64,000 nt of DNA from Paracoccaceae bacterium (GCA_021741245.1 JAIOYF010000001.1:434001-498000); one strand, 5' to 3'; positions 1-9,338 are shown, numbered from the stretch's first letter. The notes: generated by a model not told the origin, from the letters alone. A program made the numbers and translations.

Positions 1-241
1 ATTTCGTGAGCGCCCAACTCTTCGCCAACTTTTTCATTTTCCCAGCTTGTTGTAGGGCCTGTCCCGCCCAACGCATGTCGTATTGCCATGTAAAGAACAG
101 GTCGCCTGATGCTCGAAGCTCACTCTCATGGTTATCCCAAATATATTGCGCGATTTTAGTAAGATGTGCCTCACCGTTGAGACTGTGGAGCGCATCAAGG
201 ATCCAATTTTGAAGATCGGCTTTAGTTGCCTTTGCTGTCAT
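1..241 (-). CDS. Partial winged-helix protein, Mrr N-domain-like (cut by window edge)
   Basis: This reading frame is open from an ATG at 241 to the left edge, about 80 codons, so the C-terminus is missing. The visible residues look like a real helical protein: a start reading MTAKATKADLQNWILDAL, then helices and a closing stretch MRWAGQALQQAGKMKK followed by SWALT. This order (helix, helix, a W-A-x-x-x-L helix, then a short W-x-L-T strand) resembles the winged-helix domain found at the N-terminus of Mrr-like restriction proteins and of some small stand-alone DNA-binding proteins. The start lies 4 nt after the deoC stop on the same strand, so it is probably translated from the same transcript. 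The function cannot be called from the fragment. Whether a nuclease domain follows depends on sequence outside the window. Confidence 0.6.
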   Translation of the reverse strand, partial: MTAKATKADLQNWILDALHSLNGEAHLTKIAQYIWDNHESELRASGDLFFTWQYDMRWAGQALQQAGKMKKLAKSWALTK

Positions 242-245
242 GTTC

Positions 246-1259
246 TTACCCCATCGCGTGGCGGTTTGCGGCCGAGTAGTGGCCGGTCAGGTGATGTTCC
301 AATTGCCGCTCGATATCGCCCAAAAGGCTGGAGGCGCCAAAGCGGAACAGGTCGGGTTGCAACCATGGCAGGCCCAACTCATCCTTCATCAGCGCCAGAT
401 ACAAGAGCGCGTCCTTGGCTTTGGAAATTCCGCCCGCGGGTTTGTAGCCGACCTTTATGCCGGTGCGATCCTGATAATCGCGTATGCAGCGGATCATCGT
501 CAGGCTGACGGGCAGAGTGGCATTGACGCCCTCTTTCCCGGTCGAGGTCTTGATGAAATCGGCCCCCGCCATCATGCAGATCAGGCTGGCGCGGGCCACG
601 TTGCGCAGCGTTCCCAATTCGCCCGTGGCTAGGATCGCCTTGACATGTGCATCGCCACAGGCGGCGCGCATCTCGCGCATTTCATCATACAAGGCTTGCC
701 AGTTTTGCGTCAGCACATGGCGGCGGGAAATCACGATGTCGATTTCACGCGCGCCTGCCTTCACACTTTCGCCAATCTCGGCGATGCGGAGGTGATAGGG
801 CGACAGGCCAGCCGGAAATCCGGTTGAAACAGCGGCGACGGGGATAGTCGTGCCCTCAAGCGCGCGCACCGCCGTTTCGACCATATCGTGATACACACAG
901 ACCGCGCCCACGGTCAGCCCCTGCATCCCCAGTGCCGCCAACATATCGGGGCGCACGGGTTGCCGGGCCTTGGCGCACAATCGCTGCACGCGGCCTTTGG
1001 TATCATCCCCCGACAGGGTGGTCAGATCGATCAGGCTGATCGCCTTGAGAAGCCAAGCCGCCTGATAGTCTTTCTTGACGCTGCGACGCCCGCCCAATGT
1101 GGCACAGCGGCGTTCAATCGCGGAGGTATTGGCCTGCACTGATGCGACCCAGTCCAGATCAAAGGTCATGCCGGGATTGCGCATATGGCCCACCTGCGGC
1201 AGCTGGTTTGCGGCAGTCGCGATCGCGGTGGTGTCAGGGGAATGGGTCTGCACGATCAT
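246..1259 (-). CDS. deoC: Deoxyribose-phosphate aldolase
   Basis: Cytosolic class I aldolase that cleaves 2-deoxy-D-ribose 5-phosphate to glyceraldehyde 3-phosphate and acetaldehyde in deoxynucleoside salvage. The 337-residue protein has the DeoC core: DFIKTSTGK with the expected Schiff-base lysine near residue 237, and the second active-site lysine in VGYKPAGG near 273, followed by RFGASSLL phosphate-binding residues. It is of the longer DeoC type, with about 60-80 extra N-terminal residues. In-frame ATGs at residues 26 and 31 are alternative starts. It sits about 100 nt downstream of mrpG on the same strand and immediately upstream of the partial winged-helix gene. No other deoxynucleoside catabolic genes are visible on this side of the window. 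Confidence 0.95.
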   Translation of the reverse strand: MIVQTHSPDTTAIATAANQLPQVGHMRNPGMTFDLDWVASVQANTSAIERRCATLGGRRSVKKDYQAAWLLKAISLIDLTTLSGDDTKGRVQRLCAKARQPVRPDMLAALGMQGLTVGAVCVYHDMVETAVRALEGTTIPVAAVSTGFPAGLSPYHLRIAEIGESVKAGAREIDIVISRRHVLTQNWQALYDEMREMRAACGDAHVKAILATGELGTLRNVARASLICMMAGADFIKTSTGKEGVNATLPVSLTMIRCIRDYQDRTGIKVGYKPAGGISKAKDALLYLALMKDELGLPWLQPDLFRFGASSLLGDIERQLEHHLTGHYSAANRHAMG

Positions 1260-1363
1260 GCCCTCGGCTTTGGGGGTGGGTCCCGTCTAGGGCGCAACAT
1301 GGCACGTCAAAGCGCTGCCCTGCAAGGGTGCCGCGCAGCAGAGTTGACCGTTTGGTCAGAAAG

Positions 1364-1771
1364 TCAGTTCCGTTGCACCGGCTCAAGCAAGGCGGGATCG
1401 ACCACCTCCATCTCGGGGTCATAGGTGGCCCAGTCGGTTCCGACGCCGGTGGCTGGCATATCCTCTTCGCGGATTGCCAGATGCATATGGGCCTTGGCGA
1501 TGAAATTGGCGGTGATCGGTGCGGTCAGGAACAAGAACAGCGTGATCAGCAACTCATGCCAACTGGTTTTGCCCTCGATCAGCATGAAATACGCCATGGA
1601 GGCGATCAATGCCGAGCCGACGCCGACCGTTGTGGCCTTGGTCGGGGCATGCAGACGCTGCATCGTGTCGCGCAGTTTCAAAAGGCCAAAGCTGCCAACC
1701 AGCCCGAACAGCCCGCCGATGACCAACAGCGCCGAGATGGCATATTCGATATAAGCGTCCATGCCGTTCAT
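1364..1771 (-). CDS. mrpG: Na+/H+ antiporter subunit G
   Basis: Small membrane subunit of the multisubunit Mrp (Mnh/Pha) cation:proton antiporter in the inner membrane. The 135-residue protein has three hydrophobic segments, and the family pattern is visible in GLFGLVGSFGLLKLRDTMQRLHAPTKATT (split across the first and second helices) around residues 20-48. Its start overlaps the mrpF stop by 4 nt, so the two are translationally coupled. It is the last mrp gene in the operon. Confidence 0.93.
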   Translation of the reverse strand: MNGMDAYIEYAISALLVIGGLFGLVGSFGLLKLRDTMQRLHAPTKATTVGVGSALIASMAYFMLIEGKTSWHELLITLFLFLTAPITANFIAKAHMHLAIREEDMPATGVGTDWATYDPEMEVVDPALLEPVQRN

Positions 1772-2040
1772 TCGATGATGTCCCCGCGCAAGATGAATTT
1801 GCAGTAGGCCACGGTCGAGACGAAACCCGTCATGGCAAACAGCAACGCCGCTTCAAAATTGATGCCGGATTTGGTCTTGATCCCGTAAAGCACGATCAGC
1901 GCGATCACGTTGACCACCATCGTATCCAACGCAAGGATGCGGTCGGGCACGCCGGGGGCGCGGAACACGCGGTAGACATTCATCGCAAGGCCGAAGCCAA
2001 AGCACAAAAAGGCAAATGTCAGGGCATAGTCGAGTATCAT
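1768..2040 (-). CDS. mrpF: Na+/H+ antiporter subunit F
   Basis: A 90-residue subunit with three predicted transmembrane helices, the usual size for MrpF. It carries the FRAPGVPDRILALDTM stretch typical of MrpF between helices 1 and 2, with a conserved Asp before helix 2. It overlaps mrpE by 4 nt upstream and mrpG by 4 nt downstream. It is a structural part of the Mrp complex; MrpF is required for a functional complex in characterised systems. Confidence 0.93.
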   Translation of the reverse strand: MILDYALTFAFLCFGFGLAMNVYRVFRAPGVPDRILALDTMVVNVIALIVLYGIKTKSGINFEAALLFAMTGFVSTVAYCKFILRGDIIE

Positions 2041-2528
2041 TCGAAGATCCTCTTCAAGCGGGCCTCGTAGCGGGATTTGATATCATCACGGATGGCGTCA
2101 GGGTCCGGGGCGTGCAGCGAGTGGATCAAAAGCACCCGGCCGCACGATGACATATCTGCCGTCACCGTGCCCGGTGTCATGGTGATGGTTCCGGCCAGCA
2201 TCGTGATCGCCTCGGGCGTTTTCAGCTCAATCGGCACAGGGATCCATGCCGATTGGATTTTGTTGGCGGGCATGAACAGGATGATCTTTGCCACCTGAAT
2301 ATTGGCGACGATGATATCCCACATCACCAGCAAGCAATAGGCGGCAAAGGCAGGAAGCTGCTTTAGCTTTGGTCGGTTCGGCCAATAGGCGGCCGTCATC
2401 CATGGGATGATGATCGACAAGATCAGGGCCATGACAAGGCTGCCGATCTTGAACTGATTGACCAAAAGCATCCACGTCACGAACAGCACGACAGACAGCA
2501 GCGGGTGGGGGAACAGGCGCTTTAGCAT
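2037..2528 (-). CDS. mrpE: Na+/H+ antiporter subunit E
   Basis: A 163-residue MrpE family protein with two or three N-terminal hydrophobic segments (about residues 7-30 and 33-75) followed by a soluble C-terminal domain. The pattern TMTPGTVTADMS, then HSLHAPDPD, is characteristic of MrpE. It starts 1 nt after the mrpD stop and overlaps mrpF by 4 nt. In known complexes MrpE is a peripheral subunit needed for full activity or assembly. Confidence 0.93.
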   Translation of the reverse strand: MLKRLFPHPLLSVVLFVTWMLLVNQFKIGSLVMALILSIIIPWMTAAYWPNRPKLKQLPAFAAYCLLVMWDIIVANIQVAKIILFMPANKIQSAWIPVPIELKTPEAITMLAGTITMTPGTVTADMSSCGRVLLIHSLHAPDPDAIRDDIKSRYEARLKRIFE

Positions 2529-2529
2529 G

Positions 2530-4053
2530 TCACTTCACCTCTTGCGGCAGGGGGGGCAGAGCGTTGGCCGCAATATAGGCCGAAGGGTCATGCAGCGCCA
2601 CAGCTGTTGCCTCCAGCCATGTCGTGATGGGTCCGGCCATCACTGTCCAGACGATCAAAGCGCCCAGCAAGCCAAAGACCGCCACGAAAGCCAGCCCCTC
2701 GGGCCGGTGGGTTGGGGCCTCGGTTGGGGCAGAGGCATGGGCCTTCCAGAACAGGGTGGAGCCCGCCCGCGCCATACCAAGGATCATCAAAAGCGAGGTG
2801 CCAAGAATGACCGGCCAGATCAGCGCCGCCTGTGCGCGCAGGGCGTCCATGACCAAAAGCTTGCCGATAAACCCCGAAAGCGGCGGCATCCCGGCGGTGG
2901 CAATGGCCGAGAGCATGAACAGCGCAGAGATCAGGCCCGATTGCGCGATGGGTGGCAAGGCGTGGTCAAGGCGATCATGGGCGCGGCGGCTGATCACCAG
3001 ATCGGTGATCAGGAACAGCGCGGCCCCGGCAAAGGTGGAATGCACCATATAGTAAAGTCCCGCCGCCGTGGCCGCAGGCGTAAAGGCCGAGATCGCCAAA
3101 AACAAGGTTCCCATCGAGGCAATCGCCGCAAAGGCCGCGAGCCGGGACAGGGTAGAGGCGCCCAGCACACCAATCGCCCCGATGATCAAGGTGGCGATGG
3201 CCGAAGGCAGCAAAAGGTCCGCGATCAGCGATCCCATTGCCGGACTGTCGGGCGGGAGGACCATGACGCCAAACCGGATCATGGCATAGGCCCCGATCTT
3301 GGTCATGACGGCAAACAGGGCGGCCACCACGCCCGGCGCGTTGGCATAGGTGCCGGGCAACCAGAATTGCAACGGCACCAGCGCGCCTTTGATCGCGAAA
3401 ACCAGCATCAGCATCACGGCGGCCACCCGGAACAGGCCCGCGTCGCCCTCGGGCAACAACGGCACCTTGACCGCCAGATCGGCGATGTTGAGCGTGCCTG
3501 TGACCGAATAGACCGTGGCGAGGGCAAACAGGAACAGCGACGAGCCGACAAGGTTGAACGCGATATATTGCACGCCCGCGCGCAGGCGGTTCTTGCCGCC
3601 GCCATGGATCATCAACCCATAGGAGGCAATCAGCAGCACCTCAAAAAACACGAACAGGTTAAAGGCGTCGCCTGTCAGGAACGCTCCGCAAATTCCCATA
3701 AGCTGAAACTGGAACAGCGCATGGAAATGCCGCCCCCGCGCATCCCAGCCGGTGCCGATGGCATAAAGCTGCACGGCAACGGCCAAGACTGCCGTCAGCA
3801 TCACCATCATGGCCGAAAGCCGGTCCAGCATCAGCACGATGCCAAAGGGCGCAGGCCAATTGCCAAGGCGGTACATCTCTGGCCCCTCATTCGAAGCCGC
3901 GATCAGCAAGGCTGTCGCAATCGCTATCAGCGCAAGGGTAGCGGCCAGCGAAAAGATGCGCTGCAACAGCAGATCATGCCGCATCAGCAGCACGATCAAC
4001 GCCCCCATGATCGCGGGCAGAACGACCGGGGCAATGATCCAGTGGCTCATCAT
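2530..4053 (-). CDS. mrpD: Na+/H+ antiporter subunit D
   Basis: A 507-residue polytopic membrane protein related to the proton-pumping subunits ND2, ND4 and ND5 of complex I. About 14 hydrophobic segments are visible. The central region contains the conserved lysine helix with KGALVPLQFWLPGTYANAPG near residues 224-243, typical of the proton-translocation machinery. It overlaps mrpC by 4 nt and is followed 1 nt later by mrpE. Its length matches MrpD. Confidence 0.95.
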   Translation of the reverse strand: MMSHWIIAPVVLPAIMGALIVLLMRHDLLLQRIFSLAATLALIAIATALLIAASNEGPEMYRLGNWPAPFGIVLMLDRLSAMMVMLTAVLAVAVQLYAIGTGWDARGRHFHALFQFQLMGICGAFLTGDAFNLFVFFEVLLIASYGLMIHGGGKNRLRAGVQYIAFNLVGSSLFLFALATVYSVTGTLNIADLAVKVPLLPEGDAGLFRVAAVMLMLVFAIKGALVPLQFWLPGTYANAPGVVAALFAVMTKIGAYAMIRFGVMVLPPDSPAMGSLIADLLLPSAIATLIIGAIGVLGASTLSRLAAFAAIASMGTLFLAISAFTPAATAAGLYYMVHSTFAGAALFLITDLVISRRAHDRLDHALPPIAQSGLISALFMLSAIATAGMPPLSGFIGKLLVMDALRAQAALIWPVILGTSLLMILGMARAGSTLFWKAHASAPTEAPTHRPEGLAFVAVFGLLGALIVWTVMAGPITTWLEATAVALHDPSAYIAANALPPLPQEVK

Positions 4054-4409
4054 TTCGTGCCCTCCGCCGGATTGGCACTTTCGTCTTTGTCAGTCATGTC
4101 GATCTTGTCGTGTCCTGCCTCAAGAAACGCCCCAAGGGCCATGATCACGATCACCGCCGTCATCCCGAAGGAAATCACGATGGCCGTCAGCACAAGCGCC
4201 TGTGGCAGCGGGTCGGTATAGCCCGCTGCGTATTTGTCGATGATGGGGGGCATGTTGGTCACCAGACGCCCGGCGGCAAAGATAAAGACGTTGACCGCAT
4301 AGGACAGCAGCGTCAGCCCGACGATCACCGGAAAAGTCCTTTGGCGCAGCATCAGATAGATGCCAGCCGACGTCAGAAGCCCAAGGGCAGAGGCCACAAG
4401 CAATTCCAT
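4050..4409 (-). CDS. mrpC: Na+/H+ antiporter subunit C
   Basis: A 119-residue NuoK-like subunit with three transmembrane helices, as usual for MrpC. The segment QRTFPVIVGLTLLSYAVNVF corresponds to the second helix of the NuoK family, and DPLPQALVLTAIVISFG to the third. Its ATG overlaps the mrpA stop by one base (TGATG), and its end overlaps mrpD by 4 nt. Confidence 0.94.
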   Translation of the reverse strand: MELLVASALGLLTSAGIYLMLRQRTFPVIVGLTLLSYAVNVFIFAAGRLVTNMPPIIDKYAAGYTDPLPQALVLTAIVISFGMTAVIVIMALGAFLEAGHDKIDMTDKDESANPAEGTK

Positions 4410-7273
4410 CAGCGGGCCTCCTCATTGGCTATTCTGCGACCTTCGGACGGGTCGATGTCAAAGGGTTCGACATTCACTGTCTCCCCCGCCCGCAGCGCGA
4501 TACGGGACAGCGAGGCCAGCGACAGCATCACAGCGCCCAGAACGGTCAGGAACACGCCAAGGTCAAAGATGGCGGCGGTTGCCAGCTCAAACTCCTCCAC
4601 CAGCGGTGGATGAACATAGCCGAAGTCTGAGGTCATGAAGGGCATGCCGTTGAACCATGCGCCAACCCCGGTGGCCGCTGCAATCAGAACGCCAGCGGCG
4701 ATCAGGGCGTGGTAATCCACCTTTTGCCGCGCGGCCGTCCAGGCAAAGCCCGAGGCCATGTATTGCATCACAAGGGCGATGGATACGACGAGCCCCGCGA
4801 TAAAGCCACCGCCCGGCATGTTGTGACCGCGCAAGAAGATGAACACGCCAACCATCAGCGCAATCGGCAAGATCAGCCGGGTGGCCACCACCAGCATCAT
4901 CGGGTGCCGGTCGCCTGCGCGGCGCTGATCGGGGGCCCATGCCAGCAGACGGTCATTGGCGGGGCCTGCGCGCAACAGCGCCTCGGTCAGGGCATAGATC
5001 AGAATGGCGGCGATCCCCAGAACCGTGATTTCCCCAAAGGTATCATAGCCCCGGAAGTCCACCAAAATGACGTTGACGATATTGGTGCCACCGCCTTCGG
5101 GTTTGGAATTGGCGATGTGGTAATCGGCGATGGTCGGGAAGGCAAAGTCGCGGGTCATCAGCGCATAGGCCAGAACGGCAATGCCAAACCCCGAAATCCC
5201 CGCCACGGCCATATCTGAAAAGCGCCGCATTGGGCTGCTTTCTTGCGGCGTTTGCTTTGGCAGGAAGTTCAGCGCCAAGAGCATCAAGATCACCGTGGCC
5301 ACCTCGACCGAGATCTGGGTGAGGGCAAGGTCTGGGGCCGAGAAATAGGCAAACCCGACCGAAATCGTAAGCCCGATGATCCCGATCAGCACCAGCGTCA
5401 GCAATCGGTTGCGATGGAAAATCACGATGGCAATCGTCGCCAGAACCATCGCGAGCCAGCCAAGGAACGGCACGGCCTCAATCGGCAAAAGCGGGCGGCT
5501 GCCTGTGGTATGCGTTCCCGTCCAGAAGGCGTAGAAGGCAGCGGCGGCAATGGTGACGGTTCCAATGGCGAAATAACGCGAAATCGCCCCATCATGCAGC
5601 CTGTCAGTGATGCGGGTGGCAAGGTGCGAGAGAGACGAGATCACCGCATCGAACATGGGCTTTGCCTCGGGGCGTGGCATGGCATTCCACATCGCCAGCC
5701 AGCGCGCATGGGTTGCCAACAAAACAAAGCCGCCGCCAATGGCCAGAAGGGACATCCAAAGCGCGGGCGATTCCAGCCCGTGCCAATGCTTGATGTAAAC
5801 CTCAACCTCTTGCCCGGTCACCGCATTTGCCGCGACCTGCACCAGCCATGCAGCCGCTGTCATGGGCACAAGGCCGATCAGGATCACCAAGGCCACCAGA
5901 AACGCGGGGGCCGCCCACATGCCAATGCCCGGATCATGCGGGTGATGGGGGTAATCATCGCGGACAGGACCAAGGAAGGTATGGGCGATAAAGCGGAAAC
6001 TGTAGGCCACCGAGAACAGGGCCCCGATGGTGGCCAACACCGGCATGATCCAACGATTGCCACCCCAGACGACATGCGCCGCCTCTTCCAGCATCATTTC
6101 CTTGGACAAAAAGCCGTTCAGCGGTGGAATGCCGGCCATGGAAAGGGCGGCCAGCGTGGCAATCGCAAAGGTGATCGGCATCAAGGTGCGCAGCCCGCCC
6201 AAGCGTTTTATGTCGCGGGTATGCGTCTCGTGGTCAACGATGCCCGCGCTCATGAAAAGGGCGGCCTTGAACGTGGCGTGGTTGATGATGTGGAAAACTG
6301 CGACCGTCGCCGCCTCGGCCGTGCCAAAGCCCAACAGCATGGTGATCAGGCCAAGATGGCTGACCGTGGAAAACGCCAAAAGCGCCTTAAGGTCGTCTTT
6401 GAACAGGGCGATCTTGGCCGCCATCACCATGGTCACAAGACCCGTTGTGGCAACGATATAGAACCACTCCGGCGTGCCTGCCAGAACCGGCCACATCCGC
6501 GCCATGAGGAACAGCCCGGCTTTCACCATGGTCGCAGAATGCAGATAGGCCGAAACGGGTGTCGGGGCGGCCATGGCATGCGGCAACCAGAAATGGAACG
6601 GGAACTGCGCCGATTTGGTGAAACAGCCCAGCAAGATCAGGATCAGCGCGGGCAGATACCAGTCCGAGGATTGGATCGCCTCTTTGTTCTCAAGGATCAC
6701 CGACAGGTCATAGCTGCCCACGATATTGCCAAGGATAAGCATCCCCGCGATCATCGCCAAGCCACCGGCCCCCGTGACGGTCAGGGCCATGCGTGCGCCT
6801 TGGCGACCCTCTGGCAGGTGCTTCCAATAGCCGATCAGCAGAAACGACGAAAGCGATGTGAGTTCCCAGAACACCAGCAACAGCAAGATGTTGTCAGACA
6901 AGACAATGCCCACCATCGCGCCCTGAAACAGCAGCAGATAGGTGTAGAACTGTCCCATCGGATCGGATTTGGACAGATAAAACCTTGCGTAAAGGATGAT
7001 CAACAGGCCGATCCCAAGGATCATCCCCGCAAACAACAACCCCAAGCCATCCAGAAAGAAGTTCACGTTCAGGCCCAGCGAGGGGATCCAGTCGATGCGG
7101 GTGTGAATGACCTCTCCGCGCAGAACGGCGGGGGCGTTCAGGCCAAGCAACAGCAGGGCAAGCGCGGTTACGGATCCTGTGACCAAGGCGCAGGCATTCT
7201 TGCCCGCGCGGATCATCAGACCGGGGAGTAACGCCCCCAAGAAGGGCAGCGCTGCTATTAATGCTAAGGACAT
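4409..7273 (-). CDS. mrpA: Na+/H+ antiporter subunit A fused to subunit B
   Basis: First gene of the mrp operon, 954 residues. The N-terminal two thirds is the large ND5-like antiporter subunit, with many transmembrane helices. It carries the conserved KSAQFPFHFWLPHAMAAPTP segment near residue 220 and a conserved-histidine helix around 320-350. The region from about 600 to 770 is the MrpA C-terminal domain. The last about 180 residues are the MrpB domain, with FLRGHNMPGGGFIAGLV near residue 810. A separate mrpB gene is absent; the A-B fusion is the group 2 (Pha-type) arrangement known in alphaproteobacteria. The leader before 7273 has a 166-nt gap to the ROK gene, which is where the operon promoter should lie. 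The operon supports cation and pH homeostasis. Confidence 0.95.
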   Translation of the reverse strand: MSLALIAALPFLGALLPGLMIRAGKNACALVTGSVTALALLLLGLNAPAVLRGEVIHTRIDWIPSLGLNVNFFLDGLGLLFAGMILGIGLLIILYARFYLSKSDPMGQFYTYLLLFQGAMVGIVLSDNILLLLVFWELTSLSSFLLIGYWKHLPEGRQGARMALTVTGAGGLAMIAGMLILGNIVGSYDLSVILENKEAIQSSDWYLPALILILLGCFTKSAQFPFHFWLPHAMAAPTPVSAYLHSATMVKAGLFLMARMWPVLAGTPEWFYIVATTGLVTMVMAAKIALFKDDLKALLAFSTVSHLGLITMLLGFGTAEAATVAVFHIINHATFKAALFMSAGIVDHETHTRDIKRLGGLRTLMPITFAIATLAALSMAGIPPLNGFLSKEMMLEEAAHVVWGGNRWIMPVLATIGALFSVAYSFRFIAHTFLGPVRDDYPHHPHDPGIGMWAAPAFLVALVILIGLVPMTAAAWLVQVAANAVTGQEVEVYIKHWHGLESPALWMSLLAIGGGFVLLATHARWLAMWNAMPRPEAKPMFDAVISSLSHLATRITDRLHDGAISRYFAIGTVTIAAAAFYAFWTGTHTTGSRPLLPIEAVPFLGWLAMVLATIAIVIFHRNRLLTLVLIGIIGLTISVGFAYFSAPDLALTQISVEVATVILMLLALNFLPKQTPQESSPMRRFSDMAVAGISGFGIAVLAYALMTRDFAFPTIADYHIANSKPEGGGTNIVNVILVDFRGYDTFGEITVLGIAAILIYALTEALLRAGPANDRLLAWAPDQRRAGDRHPMMLVVATRLILPIALMVGVFIFLRGHNMPGGGFIAGLVVSIALVMQYMASGFAWTAARQKVDYHALIAAGVLIAAATGVGAWFNGMPFMTSDFGYVHPPLVEEFELATAAIFDLGVFLTVLGAVMLSLASLSRIALRAGETVNVEPFDIDPSEGRRIANEEAR

Positions 7274-7439
7274 GGAGTCGGCATTCCCTCGTCGTGGCGG
7301 TGGTTTTTTTGCGTTGTCGTCGCGGCGGGTTCACGCCGATTTGCTGACTAACCGCACCTTTTTCAAGTGCCTTAGCCGAGTCAATTGGTTCGAACGAGTA
7401 GTTTCGTGCATTTGGCGCGCACAAGACACAGATTTTGGT

Positions 7440-8681
7440 CTAAAAATCGCGTCCTGCGGCATTGTGATCCAGCAAGTAGCGCTGTGAAAGTGGTATGGCC
7501 GCAGCCCCCAAGGCGCGGGCCTCTGCGCCCACGGTGCCTTCTTTAATCACAGGCGCATCGATGCCTGCAAGGTCAAGCTTGTGCAAGGCAATGGTGGTGC
7601 GGGCGACGATCTCGGCGCGGACGGACTTGGGGATCCAGCCATCGATCAAGACAGCTTCCAGTTCCAAAAGGGTCGATGCTGACAGGATCGCATAGGCCAA
7701 CCCCTCTGCCGCCTGATCAATCCATGCGGACAGGATTGCCGGGCTGACCTGCCATTCCTCATGGCGTTCCCAAAGCTGTTCTGACGCCTCGCCCGCTGCG
7801 TCCATCGCCATCGACAGGGCCGAGGCCGACGCCACGGTCAAAAGCCGCCGCATCGTCCCATCGGCACCGGGGACGGGCATCGGGCCTACGCCTGCCGCGT
7901 TGCCGGTCCGCCCGGTGAACAGATGCCCGTTCAGAACAAGTCCGCCGCCGATGAAGTAGCCCACGTAGAAATACAGAAAATCCTTTGGACGATCCCCTGT
8001 GCCAAACACCAGTTCCGCCCCGCAAGCGGCAGTTGCGTCGTTTTGCACGAAGACCGGCATGGCAGTCAGTTTTCCAAGCTCTGCCTGAATGTCACGGGTG
8101 CGCCAAGCGTCCATTTTTGCTTGGGGGGCCCCGATGAACTGCACCCAGTTCCACAACTGAAACGGCATCGCCACACCCAAGCCGCCAATCCTGCGGCGCT
8201 GCTTGGTGGACAGGATGGAGGTCAACCGTGGCAGCGCATCCTTTACAAAGCCGACAACGGCATCCGGGGTGGGATAGCGGTAAACCCGCCGTTCCGTTGC
8301 CCGGACTTTGCCGAGAAAGTCGATCAACGTCAGATCGACGGAGCGTCGGCCGATCTTCAGCCCCAAGAAAAACGCACCCTCGGCCGCAAGAGACATCGGG
8401 ACCGACGGCTGGCCGATACGCCCCCGGATGGGTTCCCCGCGTTGCAAAAGACCGTCTTGTTCCAACGACCGCATGATCACAGAAACAGTCTGGGCCGAAA
8501 GGCCTGTGATCCGGGCGATGTCAGACTTTGCAAGGGCGCCATGCTGACGCACCAGGGTCAGAACCAGACGTTCATTCTGGGCCCGCATCCCTGACTGATT
8601 GGTCCCGCGCAACGCGGCATCGTCGGTTGCCCCACGATCAGCAATCTGTCCTGAAATCTGAACCCCTGACTCTGGTGTCAT
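7440..8681 (-). CDS. ROK-family transcriptional regulator (likely of the frc operon)
   Basis: A 413-residue ROK (NagC/XylR type) regulator. The N-terminal winged helix is at about residues 33-95 (ALAKSDIARITGLSAQTVSV is the helix-turn-helix). A ROK actin-like fold follows, with GRIGQPSVPMS and FIGGGLVLNG for the sugar and phosphate loops. The usual ROK zinc motif with three cysteines after the sugar-binding loop is not visible: NAAGVGPMPVPGADGT lacks cysteines. It starts 8 nt after the fucU stop, so it is co-transcribed with fucU and divergent from frcB. By analogy with frc loci of rhizobia it probably represses the transporter until the sugar is present. That role is inferred from position only. 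Confidence 0.88.
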   Translation of the reverse strand: MTPESGVQISGQIADRGATDDAALRGTNQSGMRAQNERLVLTLVRQHGALAKSDIARITGLSAQTVSVIMRSLEQDGLLQRGEPIRGRIGQPSVPMSLAAEGAFFLGLKIGRRSVDLTLIDFLGKVRATERRVYRYPTPDAVVGFVKDALPRLTSILSTKQRRRIGGLGVAMPFQLWNWVQFIGAPQAKMDAWRTRDIQAELGKLTAMPVFVQNDATAACGAELVFGTGDRPKDFLYFYVGYFIGGGLVLNGHLFTGRTGNAAGVGPMPVPGADGTMRRLLTVASASALSMAMDAAGEASEQLWERHEEWQVSPAILSAWIDQAAEGLAYAILSASTLLELEAVLIDGWIPKSVRAEIVARTTIALHKLDLAGIDAPVIKEGTVGAEARALGAAAIPLSQRYLLDHNAAGRDF

Positions 8682-8689
8682 CCCATCCC

Positions 8690-9118
8690 CTAAACCGATA
8701 CCACACCTTTGCGAAGGATAACGTTTGCGTACAGGGCCGACTCACTGGTTGCAACTATTGTATGGGCCGCGCGGATTCGGGGATACAGCGTCTCGCCTGA
8801 CAGGGGAATGACCGCAAAGCCGGGCTTGAGGGCCCCGCAAAGGGCCTCGACCTCATGGTGAAAGGATGAGGTTTGCGACGGGTCGTTGTTCAGGCTTGCC
8901 CGAAAGATCGCCCCGATGCCGTCTTCATCCAGCGGAAACAAAGGCAAGATCGCCTGCAACAGGGCCAAGACCCCGTGCCCATCGGCCCGGACAAGGCGAC
9001 GCGCATGCTCTTGCGCGGGATAGTTGCCATCAACGATGGCAATCTCGTCCCCATGGCCCATTGCGCGCAGAGTAAACAGCAGATCCGGCCCCAGAAGGGG
9101 CGGAATTCCGATCAGCAT
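8690..9118 (-). CDS. FucU/RbsD-type sugar mutarotase
   Basis: A 142-residue cytosolic protein of the RbsD/FucU family, which interconverts anomers or pyranose and furanose forms of sugars. Family hallmarks are MGHGDEIAIVDGNYPA near residue 20 (with the conserved His and Asp) and the C-terminal YANVILRKG. Length and the opening MLIGIPPLLGPDLL fit FucU better than RbsD. It is divergent from frcB and 8 nt upstream of the ROK regulator gene. The location suggests that it supplies the correct anomer of the imported sugar to the kinase, but the substrate is not shown by the sequence. Confidence 0.88.
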   Translation of the reverse strand: MLIGIPPLLGPDLLFTLRAMGHGDEIAIVDGNYPAQEHARRLVRADGHGVLALLQAILPLFPLDEDGIGAIFRASLNNDPSQTSSFHHEVEALCGALKPGFAVIPLSGETLYPRIRAAHTIVATSESALYANVILRKGVVSV

Positions 9119-9338
9119 TTTGATTCTCCCGATCCGGACAAACGCGACCGGACCTTTTCCCTAAGTCAGAGAGGGTGCAGAAGAAAGGGGGCATCTGTCA
9201 ATAATAATTCACTCTTATTTATTTATATTGACGTGAACCATCGAATCGGGTTTTGTAGCGACATCGCAGCCAGAGGATGGGCTGCGCACTGGCTTGCAGC
9301 AGGGGGATCAATCCCCTGCATTCCTTGGGAGGAACACC
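9119..9338. promoter_or_regulatory. Divergent promoter and operator region, fucU / frcB
   Basis: This 220-nt gap separates the minus-strand fucU-ROK pair from frcB. Its centre is strikingly AT-rich against the surrounding sequence. It holds an imperfect palindrome from about 9198 to 9231, with arms TCAATA and TATTGA and further matching bases inside. This is a reasonable operator for the ROK regulator and can serve both directions. A clean GGGAGG ribosome site at 9327-9332 stands 6 nt before the frcB ATG at 9339. No promoter hexamers could be fixed with confidence. Confidence 0.5.

Noticed and set aside
2458-4221. Plus-strand reading of 587 codons across mrpE-mrpC
   Set aside because: It is antisense to the mrp genes, very rich in Gln, His, Arg and Gly, and has no domain; it is a by-product of GC-rich codon bias.
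5243-7231. Plus-strand reading of 662 codons across mrpA
   Set aside because: Antisense to the conserved MrpA subunit and made of low-complexity polar residues.
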